From NCBI RefSeq assembly GCF_042453785.1, contig NC_091667.1, forward strand, positions 32,604,001-32,668,000: a stretch of DNA of 64,000 nt. The letters are read 5' to 3'. Positions 10,637 through 21,841 of this stretch are shown one piece after another. Source of the DNA: Malus domestica (taxonomy: Eukaryota; Streptophyta; Magnoliopsida; Rosales; Rosaceae). Position numbers and translations under genes: made by a program. Below the pieces are notes generated by a model. It had not been told where the DNA came from. It made no database searches and saw nothing but the letters and a program-made list of their open reading frames with translations. The first letter of the stretch is position 1, and the number at the start of each line of letters is the position of its first letter.

Positions 10637-11545
10637 TTTGGGCCCAAAATATTATTTTGGGCTGAGCTAAGAGTAATTCTCGGCCCAGTAGTATCCATCT
10701 AGAACGTTGTCATAGGCTGTCTAGTAAGGGTCGGTCGAATCCTACTGCGAAGATGATTGGTTTAGATAAAGGTGAGGTAGTTGAAACCTAGTGCAACAAT
10801 GAGTCTTAAGGCTAAGGACGCTGAGAATTAGGGGATGAATTTGGTTTGTTAAAGAGCTTGGTTCAAAGTCTTTTTGGAGTTAGAATTGGCTGAGACCTAA
10901 TCAGATTAGGTTGAGGAGTTCTAATCCGAGTATGATTCTAGCTTGGCCATGAATGGGTTTGCTATTATAAATAGAGGAGGAAGTGCATCATTCAAGTCCT
11001 CTCCAATTCAACACACAAATTGACCTACGCAAAGCTTCTCAACAACCTTTGATATTTTATCCTCTTCCCTTTTCTTCCGCCAACACATCTTCAGTTTGGA
11101 TAAACAACACTGTGAAGGCAACCGACGACATCTTCAGTTTAGATAAATAGCACTGGAGCCGTAAAACCAGCCAATCAATGAGTACCTTCAGTTTGGATAA
11201 ACAACACTGCTTCGAGATCGACTGGTTATTTATCCAAGTCTTGGTCAACAAGGATTTTCATGTTCTTGTTGGTAGATGTCATCTCATCAGCCTTCTCGGT
11301 GAAATGAGGTGTTACATGTTACTAGGCTCAACACATTGAACACCGAGTTGTTTTATGATTGGGTATTCACAAGTATTTTTTAGAGTTCGGCATTCTGATG
11401 GCCAAACCACATTTACCATCAAGACATACATCTCTTTCGAGTATTTGTGTTCATAGTCTGGTGCCAGTTCGGCGTGCCTATACTCTCACGAATATAAACA
11501 CTGTGACTGAACCCGGCGCCGACGATTTGTGAACTTCGCAAAACT
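10637..11545 (+). repeat. Probable LTR-like retrotransposon remnant
   Basis: Starts with a palindromic GGGCCCAAAATATTATTTTGGGC. Has a promoter-like TATAAATAGAGG near 10968 with leader-like sequence after it, a triplicated 24-bp motif and a GC-rich end (CCCGGCGCCGACG near 11513). No second copy and no coding domain occur in the window, so this is a single-copy impression only. Confidence 0.35.
11089..11209 (+). repeat. Triplicated 24-bp motif
   Basis: CTTCAGTTTGGATAAACAAC plus ACTG occurs at 11089-11112 and exactly again at 11186-11209. A version with three changes lies at 11132-11155. Spacings are 43 and 54 bases. It sits in the leader-like part of the LTR-like sequence. Confidence 0.8.
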
Positions 11546-12182
11546 AGTAGCCTTATCTTCAGGCTCTATAACCCAAAGGCCGAGACGTGTTCCTTCCTTG
11601 GCCGCGATCGCAAGATTAAGAAGTCAGCAGCACGCTCAACGCGACATCATCATATTTTACTCCCCGGCCGAGCTCGGCCATCGAGTTGGCACACCCCACA
11701 CATAATTGAAGGACGTAGTTAGCTCATTAATTACTCGATATGCGCGCCACGTAGGCTTGATAGTTTTTAAGGTCAACACCATGAATGAAAAAAAAAAAGA
11801 TAAAATACAAGTGTTTCTGGATCCAAAAGAACAATGAAAGTGTTTTTGTAAAAGAATGACATCCTATGTTTCTCTTTCATGAAGCTATTACCTTCTTATA
11901 AACAAATTGATGTGTTTTCCTCATTGTTATTGTTTATACGTTTTTCACTATATTATTAGCTCTTTTATATTCTACTTTTTTTAATCTGCTGGGTCTAGCG
12001 CACGAACTAAAATGTACCCTCAAGCTAGCGAATGAACATGTCCCATCTCATCGATTGCTTGTATTTTATTAAAAAACACATAGGGGCCATAGTTTGGATT
12101 TTTAAGATGGCTAGCCTGGACTTCATTTATTTTTATTTTTATTTTCAAGAAGCTTGGAGTTTCAAAGTCACCTGAGGGGTGC
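11546..12182. other. Upstream region of the copia-split PMEI gene
   Basis: No gene recognised up to the TATA-like CTATAAGTT near 12183-12191, which lies about 50 bases before the PMEI ATG at 12241. Confidence 0.45.
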
Positions 12183-12389
12183 CTATAAGTTGGTATTGGC
12201 ATCCTATCACACACAAACCCATCAATCCAAGACAACAAAAATGGGTGCTCAAATTTTCAAAACCCCAACTTCAAATTCACACCATGCTCTCACATTTCTT
12301 CTCCCAGTTCTCTTATTGATCATCACAAACATGCAAACAACTGTGGCAACCTCCTCTTCCTCTCAAACCTACAAAACCTACGTCAAAAC

Positions 12390-12583
12390 TGTAGAATTCA
12401 CAGTTTCTAAATATCTCTCTTATATTAATTCTTTGTTAAAAGTTACAATGGTATGGCAGTGTATATATAAACAATATACTGCCCTTACAATTACAATTAT
12501 ACCCTTGTCTAATCTATCTATTTACATAAGAAACCTAACAAACTTTTAACAAACATCTAACTAATTTTACTTGATCCTTTACA
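12390..12583 (-). repeat. 3' LTR of the copia element
   Basis: 194 bp. On the element strand it starts TGTAAAGG and ends GAATTCTACA, with the canonical TG...CA ends. It differs from the other LTR by two A/G transitions. Preceded on the plus strand by the target duplication AAAAC at 12385-12389. Confidence 0.92.
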
Positions 12584-15500
12584 CCCCCTCAAGCTGAACT
12601 TGGATGCATCAAAAGGACCAAGAGAAAGCTTGGATTGCAGGTATAGAAATCGGGATTTAGACAGAGATTTGGTATGAATGTCGGCTAACTGATCTTGAGA
12701 GCACACATACTGAACTTTGAGAAGATTGGCAAGGACCAGTTCTCGAATATAATGGTAATCAAGTTCTATATGCTTGGTGCGAGCATGGAAAACTGGATTG
12801 GAAGCAAGAGATATTGCAGACAGGTTGTCACACCAGAGAGAAGGAACATGAGGAAGGTGAAAACCAAGATCCTTGAACACTTTACAAATCCATGTGATTT
12901 CAGCTGCTGTGTGGGCTAACGACCTGTATTCGGCTTCAGTTGAGGAACGAGCAACCGTTGGTTGCTTCTTAGCACTCCAGCTGATAAGATTGGATCCCAG
13001 AAATATACAATAACCACTAGTAGAGCGTCGATCAAACGGACAGCCGGCCCAATCAGCATCCGAATAGGCAGTAAGATGAATATCACCTTTCTTGAACCAC
13101 AAACCATGACTGACAGTGGCTTTCAGAAATCTGAGAATGCGTTTAGCTGCTTGAAGATGTGGTTCACGGGGAGCATGCATAAATTGACAGACCTGATTTA
13201 CAGCAAAAGATAAATCAGGTCGTGTCCAAGTTAAGTATTGCAAGGCACCTACAATGGATCTGTACTCGTGTGGATCAGGTAACAAGGAACCTGTGTGATC
13301 AAGGGGGACTGACCCAAGAGGTGTAAGACAGGGTTTTGCACCAGCCATGTTTGTCTTGTGAAGCAAGTCAAGGATATACTTGCTTTGATGTAGGAAAAGA
13401 CCAGCAGAGGATCGCTGAACCTCAAGACCCAAAAAATAATGCAAGGGGCCTAAGTCCTTCACAGGAAAAATAGTACTGAGTTTCTGAATGAAACTGTGAC
13501 AAGCAGTAGGATTTGGACCGGTGACAAGAATGTCATCGACATACACCAAGACAAAAATAGGGACAGGTGTTTGAATCACAAACAGGGAAGCATCAGATTG
13601 TGATTGATGGAAACCCAAGGACTTCAGAACTACAAAGAGTTTGTCAAACCAGGCCCGATGAGCTTGCTTCAATCCATACAAGGATTTTCGAAGTTTGTAG
13701 ACATGATGAGGATAATTGGGATCACTGAAACCGGGGGGTTGCTGCATATAGACATCTTCTTGAAGGTCTCCATGCAGAAAAGCATTACTGATATCCAATT
13801 GGTTGAGAAACCAATCATGTTGAACTGCAAGAGATAGAAGAATGCGAATGGTGATTGGTTTGGCAACTGGACTGAACGTTTCCTTGTAATCCAAACCAGC
13901 TTGCTAATGAAAGCCTTTGGCCACAAGCCTAGCTTTGTATCGATCTATAGTGCCATCCGGATGTTTCTTAACCCTAAACACCCACTTACAGCCAACAATA
14001 TTCTGATGAGATTGAAACGGAACGAGAGACCAAGTGCCTGTGGACTGTAGGGCATTGTACTCATCCTGTATAGAAGATCTCCAATGGGCATGTTTGGAGG
14101 CCTGAAGATAAGTAGAGGGAATAACATCAACAGTGTCGGGTAAATGATGGTTGGTGGCTGAGTAGGCTTTGGGTTTAGAGATACCAGCTTTAGATCGTGT
14201 GAGCATAGGATGGATATTAGTGGGAGGAGGAGAGAGTGGAGATAAGGAGACTGAATAGGGATGCACTGGAGAAGGCAGTGGAGGTACAGGAGAATGTGTG
14301 CTGGAGGGATTGATCAAAGGAGCAGGTGATGAACTCAAAGGAGCAGGTGATGAACTTAAAGAAGCAGGGGAAGAAGGAGCAGAGATAGGAAATTGCAGGT
14401 TGACATAAGGATTTACTTGAGAAGTATCAGCAAAGGAATGAGGGGGAAGAACAGTGGCAGAGGAAAGAGTATGGAATGGAAAAGTGGTCTCATCAAATAG
14501 TACATGCCGAGAGATATAAACACGTTGGGTAAGTGGATCAAGACAACGATACCCCTTGTGCTGAAGACTGTACCCAAGAAATACACAGGATTTACTCTTA
14601 CTATCCAGCTTGGATGTCGTATAGGGTTTGAGCCAGGTATAACAACCACAGCCAAAAACTCGAAGGCGAGAATAATCTGGAGAAGTGAAGAAGAGGAGTT
14701 CCCAAGGAGATTGCAGTAGACCACCAAGTGGAAGGCGATTAATGAGATAGATAGCAGTAGAAAAAGCTTCAACCCAAAACATATGAGGCACTTGAGATTG
14801 CACTAAGAGTGTACGAGCTGTTTCAACCAAATGGCGATGTTTCCTTTCAACGCATCCATTTTGCTCAGGAGTATGAGGGCAACTAAATTGTTGTAAAATG
14901 CCATGAAGTTTAAGAAAATGCTGAAACTGATGACTTGTAAACTCACCCCCTGAATCAGATCGAACAACCTTGATTTTATTACCAATAGTGTTCTCTACAT
15001 AGGATTTGAACTCCACAAAGGTTGAAAATACAGAAGACTTAGACTTTAAGGGAAAATATCAACTATACTTGCTGTAATCATCAACAATAAGCAAGTAATA
15101 TCTATAGCCACTGACAGATACAACAGGAGACGGCCCCCAGACATCACAATGCAACAATTCAAGACTGGTTGAAGATGCAGATGGAGTAGTGCCAAAGGGA
15201 AGCTTGTGATTCTTTGCCAAAGCACAGTCTTTGCAAAAGAAGTCTGGAGACGATCTGCCTTGGACAGCAACTTTATTTGTAGACAGAACTTTCCGAAAGA
15301 TAACAGAAGAGGGGTGACCAAGTCTGCTGTGCCAAATGCGAACATTAGTAGAACTACTTACTAGTGCAGTAGGAGAGGTAGGAGCGTTGGAGGAAGAAGA
15401 GCCTTGAAAAGGAAAGAATCCACCTCTAACTGAGCCCCGCAAAAGCGTCATCCCCGTAAAACGATCCTTGACAGAGGATCCATGAATGTCAAGAGTCAAT

Positions 15501-16894
15501 GAACAATCATTATCTTTGATAAACTGATAGGCAGAGAGTAGACTGTGTTTCATATGAGGCACATGAAGAACATTGTGTAATTGAAAAGAAGAAGTAGGAG
15601 TATGCAAAGTAGATGTGCCAGTGTGAGCAATAGACAGACCTTTACCATCTCCGATGTACACCTTGTCTTCACCATGGTAGGGAGTTGGAGATTGAATATT
15701 GGAGATATCATTTGTAATGTGAGAGGTAGCACCCGAATCTATGAGCCAAGAATTGGAGGACTTCGCAGTGTAATGAGCACACATGGCAGCAAGTTTAGCT
15801 GGGGGAAACTTGCCTGAGATTTCTGGATTCATTCTGTCGAAGCAATCAAGAGCTTCATGACTAGTAGAACCACAAATTTGATAGGGAGTTTTATGACCTG
15901 AAGGAGAGGCATGACGGTTGAATCTAGAATTATAAGAACCACGAGAGAAACCAGAGTTGGAGTTGCTACGATTAAAACCACGATTGGAGCCTCGATTGGA
16001 ACCACGGGTGTAGCCTCGATTGGAACCACGATTGTAGTTGCGGTTAGAATTATACCGAAAAGAATTCTGAAGTGGTGATGCTCCAAGAGTCTGAGCAGCA
16101 AGAGCTTGTGATGGTGTGGGAAGTAGAGGCGGTTGGCCTTGCACAGAAAAGGCATGAAAAGGCTCAGAGGAAGAGATTTTCTTACGACGCTCCATGGATA
16201 ACTCCTTAGTGAGCAACATGCCATGTAATTCATCCAAAGAAGTAGACGAAAGGCGAAGTAAGATAGAATCAGTAAACGATTCAAAATCATCAGAGAGACC
16301 AGCAAGAGTTGCAGCAATGAGATCACGATCAGTGAGAGATACACCAGCAGCATTGAGAGAATCGGAGATCTCCTTGATTTGTTGAAGATAGTCAGACATG
16401 GACTGAGAACCTTTCTGAATATTTTGAAGCTTCGAACGCAATTGATGAATGTGTGCATCCGAGACACCACCAAAACGATGCTCAAGTTTGAGCCAGAGAT
16501 CACGAGCGGAAGAGACACCGACTGTGAACGGAATGATTTCCTCAGAGAGCGTTGAATTGAACCAGATCAGCAGATTCTGATCTTTCTCATACCATTGCTC
16601 AAAAGCAGGATTAAGAGAGCGATCAGGAAGAAAGGGAGATGGACAAGGCTCAGTGCCATCAACAATCCCAAGGAGCTTGTAGCGACGAAGAATCGGAGCA
16701 AACAAAGCACGCCATGGCAGATAATTGGATCGCCGGAGCTTGATCGGAACCATGCTGCCAATGTTCTGGATCGTGAGAGAATTATACATCTGAGAGGAAT
16801 TGAGATTTGGGGAAGAAGAATTAGGGTTTGAAGAATTAGGGTTAGGAGGAGGCACCGACTCAATTGGAGATGAGGATGCAGAGGGAGACGCCAT
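12557..16894 (-). pseudogene. copia Gag-Pol polyprotein with two nonsense codons
   Basis: One frame runs from ATG 16894 to the stop at 12557, broken only by TGA at 15059-15061 and TAG at 13904-13906. Order: gag; an RG/N-rich stretch (NRGSNRG repeats, about 15930-16050); a CCHC knuckle near 15880 with its first Cys replaced by Tyr (Y-Q-I-C-x4-H-x4-C); protease DSGA near 15740; integrase HHCC (H..H..CKDC, 15220-15330) and catalytic D (CDVWGP) and D (SDSGGEF); reverse transcriptase YVDD near 13530; and RNase H. The TGA sits where the family has a conserved Trp after the DDYS motif. Both stops and the Cys loss are C-to-T or G-to-A changes. The element cannot make a full polyprotein itself but could be moved by relatives. 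Confidence 0.92.
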
Positions 16895-17036
16895 TAAGAT
16901 TCAAGAAAAAGAAGTCGAGAACCTGAATCGGAGTAGAAGAACAACACAATCAATGTCACCGGAGAAGAAGATCAGAGAGGAGCAGAAGAAAATGGCAGGA
17001 TCGAAGAAGCCGTGAGGCGATTTGGCGATGGTACCA

Positions 17037-17228
17037 TGTAGAATTCACAGTTTCTAAATATCTCTCTTATATTAATTCTTTGTTAAAAGTTACAATGGTA
17101 TGGCAGTGTATATATAGACAATATACTGCCCTTACAATTACAATTATACCCTTGTCTAATCTGTCTATTTACATAAGAAACCTAACAAACTTTTAACAAA
17201 CATCTAACTAATTTTACTTGATCCTTTA
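17037..17228 (-). repeat. 5' LTR of the copia element, lacking its terminal dinucleotide
   Basis: 192 bp, matching the other LTR except at two transitions. At the outer end the plus strand reads CCTTTA directly followed by the duplication AAAAC, so the terminal CA present in the other LTR is missing here. The TATA-like and leader parts seem unaltered. Confidence 0.9.
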
Positions 17229-17705
17229 AAAACCGCCTGCAATTCAACCACATACCCACTCATTTGCTACAAATCCCTCTCCTCGTACGCTTCCAAAATC
17301 AAATCCAACCCTCGAAAGCTTTGTATCTATGCCCTCTCTGTGACCCTAACAGCTTCGAAAAATGCCTCTTCCGTAGTGTCAAAGCAGTCTAAGAAGGCAG
17401 GACTAACCCCAACTCAGAAAGGGGCCATCAATGATTGTTTAGAAAATATTAAGGAATCCATCGACGAGGTCAAAGATTCATTGACTTCAATGAAGAATTT
17501 GGGGGTCAAGGGTGGGGACGTGCAAGCGCAATTAGATGATATAAAGACTTGGGTCAGTGCTGTCCTCACAGACGACGCTACTTGCACTGATGAATTCGAT
17601 GATGTGAAGGTAAGCACGGCGATTAAGACCGCAATCAAGAACAGCATTGTGCCTGCTGCTAGGTTAGCTAGCAATGCTCTGTCGCTCATCGACAAACTCA
17701 GCTAG

Positions 17706-18515
17706 TAGTGCAGTTAGTTAACGTACCCTTGTAATTCCTCGACTCTTATCTATTTTCTTTTTGGTATTGAACTTTAAATTGCTGGTACGTAGTTCATAGA
17801 TTTTTACAATTTATGTTTTGGTTGTTTATGTTATTAAAAGTTGTTTGAAATGGTTTTTCTGTAATTTGCTGGAAAAGTAATGTCTTGTTTGTTGTACTAT
17901 TTTTTTATGTATTTATCAAACTATTGTACTATAATTTGAGGAATTTGATTTTTGAGCAACAAATAAGCTAAGCTGCACGTTGAAGATACGATCTCATGAT
18001 CCGTAATAATTCTCGATCGATAAAACTTTGACTCCTTAGCTGTCTTATACAATTTTTATCCGGTATATACGAACTTCCGATGTGTGTTCCCAGAAAACAG
18101 AAATAGAATGAACAGATTTAATTAATTGGCATTTCAAACAGACATGAGTACATCATATAGGATAACTTCTGTCTTGAACGTTATTTGGTGTTTTTATATG
18201 GTATCTGCAATTTTTCCATTCCAATTCCCATGTGAGTTTCACAATGATGAATGAATGAAGATTCCAAGCATGCATGGTTAATGCTTTATTATGATTTAAG
18301 GAAAAGATCACACATCTTTTTCATTTTTCATGAACATCCTTATTTATTTCTAACCCTTGAACAAAAAAAGCAAAGAAAAATTAAAAGGCATAAATAAATA
18401 GAATTGTACATAAGCAGAACAAGAGGGCAACAAAACTCATTTCCCTATTTCAAATATGGATTTGTCGTGCGTGCGAGTTGTTACAATGAACGGATGGTTA
18501 TTACCCAATTCTAAC
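17706..18515. other. 3' flank of the split PMEI gene
   Basis: AT-rich; no gene or structured repeat recognised before the target duplication of the next transposon (18508-18515). Confidence 0.5.
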
Positions 18516-18882
18516 TGGCTACAGATCTGCTGTCCCGATTTTGATGTCTCGTTTATGTCTCCCTTCTTATTTGATTGACAGGTGTCCACTACTTAACCCA
18601 GTAACTAACACCGTTAACTTTCAATATATTAAAATTAAAAAAAATAAACATTAAAGAAAAGATAAAGAATGCCGGTAGTAAAAGTTCGATCCTTTTCCCC
18701 TTCTACTCTCGCTCCAATCGTTGATTCAAGAGCACAGCGACGGTTGACGGAGATGGAGGTGAAGGATTTCGTGAGGGAGAATGAGAGGGAGTGTGATTTA
18801 ACCGAGGGGCGCTTTAGAGAGAGGAAGAGAAAATTGAATTGGGCGGAGGCTGAGGAGCGGAAGGCGACGGAGGGGTTTGGGG

Positions 18883-19768
18883 TAGGGATGGGCAATGGTT
18901 ATGGCGGGCGGGTAACCGCGGTTAATTTACCCATAACCGTTTATGTTCATACCCGCATAACCGTTTACCCGTTGGGTAATTGCCTAAACGGTTATACTCA
19001 TACCCATAACCGTTTATAAACGGTTAACCATATCCATAACCGCATACCCATTTAACCGTAACCGTTTAATACTCGTTTACCCATTTATCATTTTAAACCC
19101 GTTTATCTTTTTTTTTTTATCATTACCCTTTTTTCACCCGTCTACATGTTTTTTAACAACTTGAAAATTAAAAAAAAATTGTCATAATTTTTTTTTTGAC
19201 AATTAAACACCGTTATAGGTATATTCATCATACATTTCCATATTTTAATTTTTTAAGTCCTTATACCATTTCAATAATTGAAATAATAGTTTACGGACGA
19301 TATTTTTAACTGTTACCAATGAAGGTAAATATAATATTTGCGAAGTATTATTGGGTTACAAAAATTGTTTAGAAGACATTTCTGTCAAAGCATTTGTTTC
19401 AATTTCATGGTTACCCACAAGGAATTTAAATTAATTTGGCCAATTCCTTAATGATGAGAATCATCATTCCTGTAGTAGTGTTATTGAGAAAATGACCGAT
19501 GAATTCCTTGCTAATTTATTGGGTGCTAAGTATTATTGGATCGAAAACATGATTTGTGTTAGTTTTACATATATAAAATAAATGGGTAAACGGTTGCCGG
19601 TTTATAACCGCGGTTAATACCCATAACCGTCCATTTAAATTTCGCGGGTAAACGGTTATATCCATAACCGTTTATTTATCTAAACGGTTACCTATATCTG
19701 TAACCATTTAATTTAAATGAGCGGGTAATCGCGATTATCCATAACTAATGGGTATTTGCCCATTCCTA
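18883..19768. mobile_element. hAT-like non-autonomous element with GGTTA/ACCG arrays
   Basis: 886 bp bounded by TAGGGATGGGCAA and inverted TTGCCCATTCCTA, the end type common in plant hAT elements. An exact 8-bp duplication GTTTGGGG lies at 18875-18882 and 19769-19776. Both subterminal regions (18895-19080 and 19585-19750) are packed with irregularly spaced AACGGTTA / TAACCG motifs, the clustered-motif pattern of transposase binding zones. The centre is AT-rich and non-coding. Confidence 0.88.
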
Positions 19769-19849
19769 GTTTGGGGACTGATTAGGGAAATGGAGAACGT
19801 GGGGTGATGTGGTTTGGAGGGTGGCTGTCGGGAGCATAGATTTAAAAAT

Positions 19850-19883
19850 CGATAATATCGGCGATATTTCGCCGATATTATCG
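19850..19883. repeat. Perfect 15-bp inverted repeat, 4-base loop
   Basis: CGATAATATCGGCGA, TATT, TCGCCGATATTATCG: fully complementary arms able to form a cruciform, at the left edge of repeat F. Confidence 0.9.
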
Positions 19884-20011
19884 TTTTTTTCATATAACGA
19901 TATTTCGTGAGTATTTTTTTAATTATCGTTAATATATCGCGATAATATTATCGCGAGATGAACCTAAAAATATTTGAAAATTTCTGAAAAGTCTCAAACA
20001 TGCACATAAAT

Positions 20012-20063
20012 GGATTCGAACCCCTCACATCTAACTCCTTCAGCGACTTGACCACTATACCAC
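20012..20063 (-). repeat. tRNA-like head with RNA polymerase III boxes
   Basis: The minus strand reads TGGTATAGTGG (A-box type) then, about 29 bases later, GGTTCGAATCC (B box, perfect consensus). The sequence between does not fold as a tRNA with acceptor stem, so it is a SINE head or tRNA relic rather than a tRNA gene. Confidence 0.55.
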
Positions 20064-21137
20064 TTACATTTTTGTGAAAACATGCTAAACTATTTATATA
20101 TATGGTTTTGTTTTGAATTCTTTTTGCAAGAAACAAATTTGCACATATTCCAAATTTTTTGTGGTATTATATTTTAAATTGTGTCAATTAATTACTTAGT
20201 CAATGGCATGTGGTTTTTAATTTTTCTATTTTTTATTTGGTCACTTATATGTATGGTTGGAAAAAATTCCCGAAAATCCCAAACCAAACCGAAAAAGTCC
20301 CAAACCAAAACCATCCCGAAAAATACCGAAATTTTCGATATGGGATTGGTTTCCAAATCCCATTTGTTTGGTAATCCTGAAATCCCGAAAAATACCGAAG
20401 TATTCGGTTTCCTATTGACTTTTGGGTTTCGGTTCTTGAAAGCCATTGCCATGGTTGCTAACTACTCTTCACAATACACTTACTGTACACATAGTGATGA
20501 TGAAGATAGTGAAAATTTTGAACCTCATAGGAACTCTATGTGGTACTTAGTCACTCATGTATCTTACCATGCAATGTATAAAGTGTAAAATATTGTACTA
20601 ATTCATTATATATAAATAATTATGGTGTGTTTAAACTTCTTTCATTAATTATTATATATTTTCTACACTCACAATGTTTGCCAGCTCGCTATATAATCAA
20701 CTTAAATCAGTTAAATCCATCATGCAATGCATTTCCTTCCAATTTTTTGTGATAAACTAATAGATAATTGACTAAATAAACATCCTGCAAAGTTTCAATA
20801 AAAATTTCCAAGTTTTTCTTACAATTTCCGTGGTTTCCATGTAATTTTTATCGATATCGATATTATCCCGATATTTCCATCGATATTTCCGTGTTTTCGG
20901 ACTACCGATATTTCCGATATTACCGATATTTTCTTCATTGGTCGGGAGTTTATGGGGTGGGTATCTGGAGTTTATGGGGGTCGGGTATCGGGAGTGTTTT
21001 TCATTTTTTAAAATTTTTTTATTAATTTTATAAAAAGTTAACAGTGTTTTTGTGGAGTTAATTAGAAAGACATTTGTCAAAAAACTAAACAAAAGACACA
21101 AAGGAGACATGGAATTCGGGACAGCAGATCCTAAGCC

Positions 21138-21841
21138 ATTCTAACATCCTAATGTACAAATATTGTATGAAAAGTCAAAGATAACAAAGGAACACATGTT
21201 TTGTTGAGAGACAAAAGAGGGAACACAGGTTAAGAAGGGTATTATATCTTATTTATTAAATTTTACTTTTCACATGCGACTATGCGAGTATGCATGTGAC
21301 GATCTAGCTAGAAGGTTTGGGTTGGAGCAAATCTCTTCTGATTTTAAAGTAGTTTATTACGTTTAGCCCGTATAGGAGGAACAATTAAAATACAACCCAA
21401 ACCCTTATTTTAGTGATGCTTGGTTGCACAAACGAAATTCAACAACATCAGGTGCTCCATTAAGTCTCTTCTGAACTTTGCTGCCCCCACATAACAAAAA
21501 ATAAGGAAAAATTAGGATACTATCCTTTATTTACAACATCAAACCTTATTGGTTTTCAATTTTTGATCTAGGGCATTTGACTTTCTCCACATCAGCATTT
21601 TTGCATTTAAAACATGACATGTCACCATCTTGCTTAAATATTTTTAATTTTTGTTAACCTAAACAACCCATCAAATATATTATTGTATTGACTCATTTAT
21701 GCATATTAATTTTCGAATTTTGATACCATGAATTGAGATCTATCTCCTCCTACAATTTAGGCAGAATAAATCATGGTTAAGTTAAAATCAGAAAGTCCAT
21801 TTGAAATCAATGTCTCTCTTTCGTGCAAATTAAAGTCTGTT
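21138..21841. other. Spacer between two repeats
   Basis: AT-rich, no gene recognised. Confidence 0.45.

Larger units (their letters stand above)
12390..17228 (-). mobile_element. Ty1/copia LTR retrotransposon, complete but with mutated coding region
   Basis: 4.84-kb element in antisense orientation within the PMEI gene. It has two LTRs, the domain order gag - protease - integrase - reverse transcriptase - RNase H (copia order), and a 5-bp AAAAC target duplication. Inside the right LTR, 17024-17036 reads on the minus strand TGGTACCATCGCC, in the primer-binding position and partly like the tRNA-iMet site. Next to the left LTR, 12584-12592 gives a G-rich polypurine tract. The LTRs differ by two transitions over 192 bp, pointing to a recent insertion. 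The short LTRs suggest a compact copia lineage; I do not assign it further. Confidence 0.95.
12241..17705 (+). pseudogene. PMEI family gene split by a copia retrotransposon
   Basis: The 5' part (12241-12389) encodes the start codon and a hydrophobic signal (ALTFLLPVLLLIITNMQTTVA) followed by TYVKT. The 3' part (17229-17705) continues ACNSTTYPLICYKSL (first cysteine pair), QKGAINDCLENI, TDDATCTDEF and ends in TAG. If the inserted DNA and one copy of the 5-bp duplication AAAAC (12385-12389 and 17229-17233) are ignored, the codons run on without a break, giving 621 nt for a protein of about 206 residues, normal for the family. No other lesion is visible. The insertion falls just after the signal peptide, so any product would carry only a secretion signal. 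This is the only plus-strand member of the cluster. Confidence 0.93.
19840..20937 (-). repeat. GATATC-rich repeat family F, copy 1
   Basis: Ends are rich in CGATATTATCG/CCGATATTTCCGATATT motifs in inverted arrangement. The 20560-20937 part is an inverted copy of 39735-40130, with blocks such as GCAAAGTTTCAATAAAAATTT and GTGATAAACTAATAGATAAT clearly shared. The left portion (20190-20450) has a second iterated motif, CCCGAAAA(T)ACCGAA. Probably a DNA-transposon derivative; boundaries are approximate. Confidence 0.6.
18516..21137. mobile_element. Non-autonomous TIR transposon hosting nested insertions
   Basis: The ends TGGCTACAGATCTGCTGTCCC and, inverted, GGGACAGCAGATCCTAAGCC share an exact ATCTGCTGTCCCGA core and further imperfect similarity inwards (GTCTCC and GTTAAC blocks). 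The 8-bp ATTCTAAC flanks both ends (18508-18515 and 21138-21145). Without the inner hAT-like element (18883-19768) and the GATATC-rich element (about 19840-20937), only about 640 bp of the host element remain. Those include a charged open stretch starting at 18669 (MPVVKVRSFSPSTLAP...) that I do not recognise. No transposase seen. Mutator-like or hAT-like origin cannot be decided from this copy. Confidence 0.7.

Noticed and set aside
11089-11209. CRISPR-like spaced repeats
   Set aside because: Only three motifs, unequal spacing, plant LTR context and no cas genes.
15829-16518. 229-codon minus-strand open frame inside the copia element
   Set aside because: It overlaps gag in another frame and has no recognisable domain; the gag frame carries the conserved motifs.
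18669-19019. 116-codon plus-strand frame
   Set aside because: Its second half is the hAT-like element's end, so it is a chimera created by insertion; the first part is unrecognised.
20012-20063. tRNA gene
   Set aside because: A and B boxes are present but no acceptor stem or anticodon arm can be drawn.
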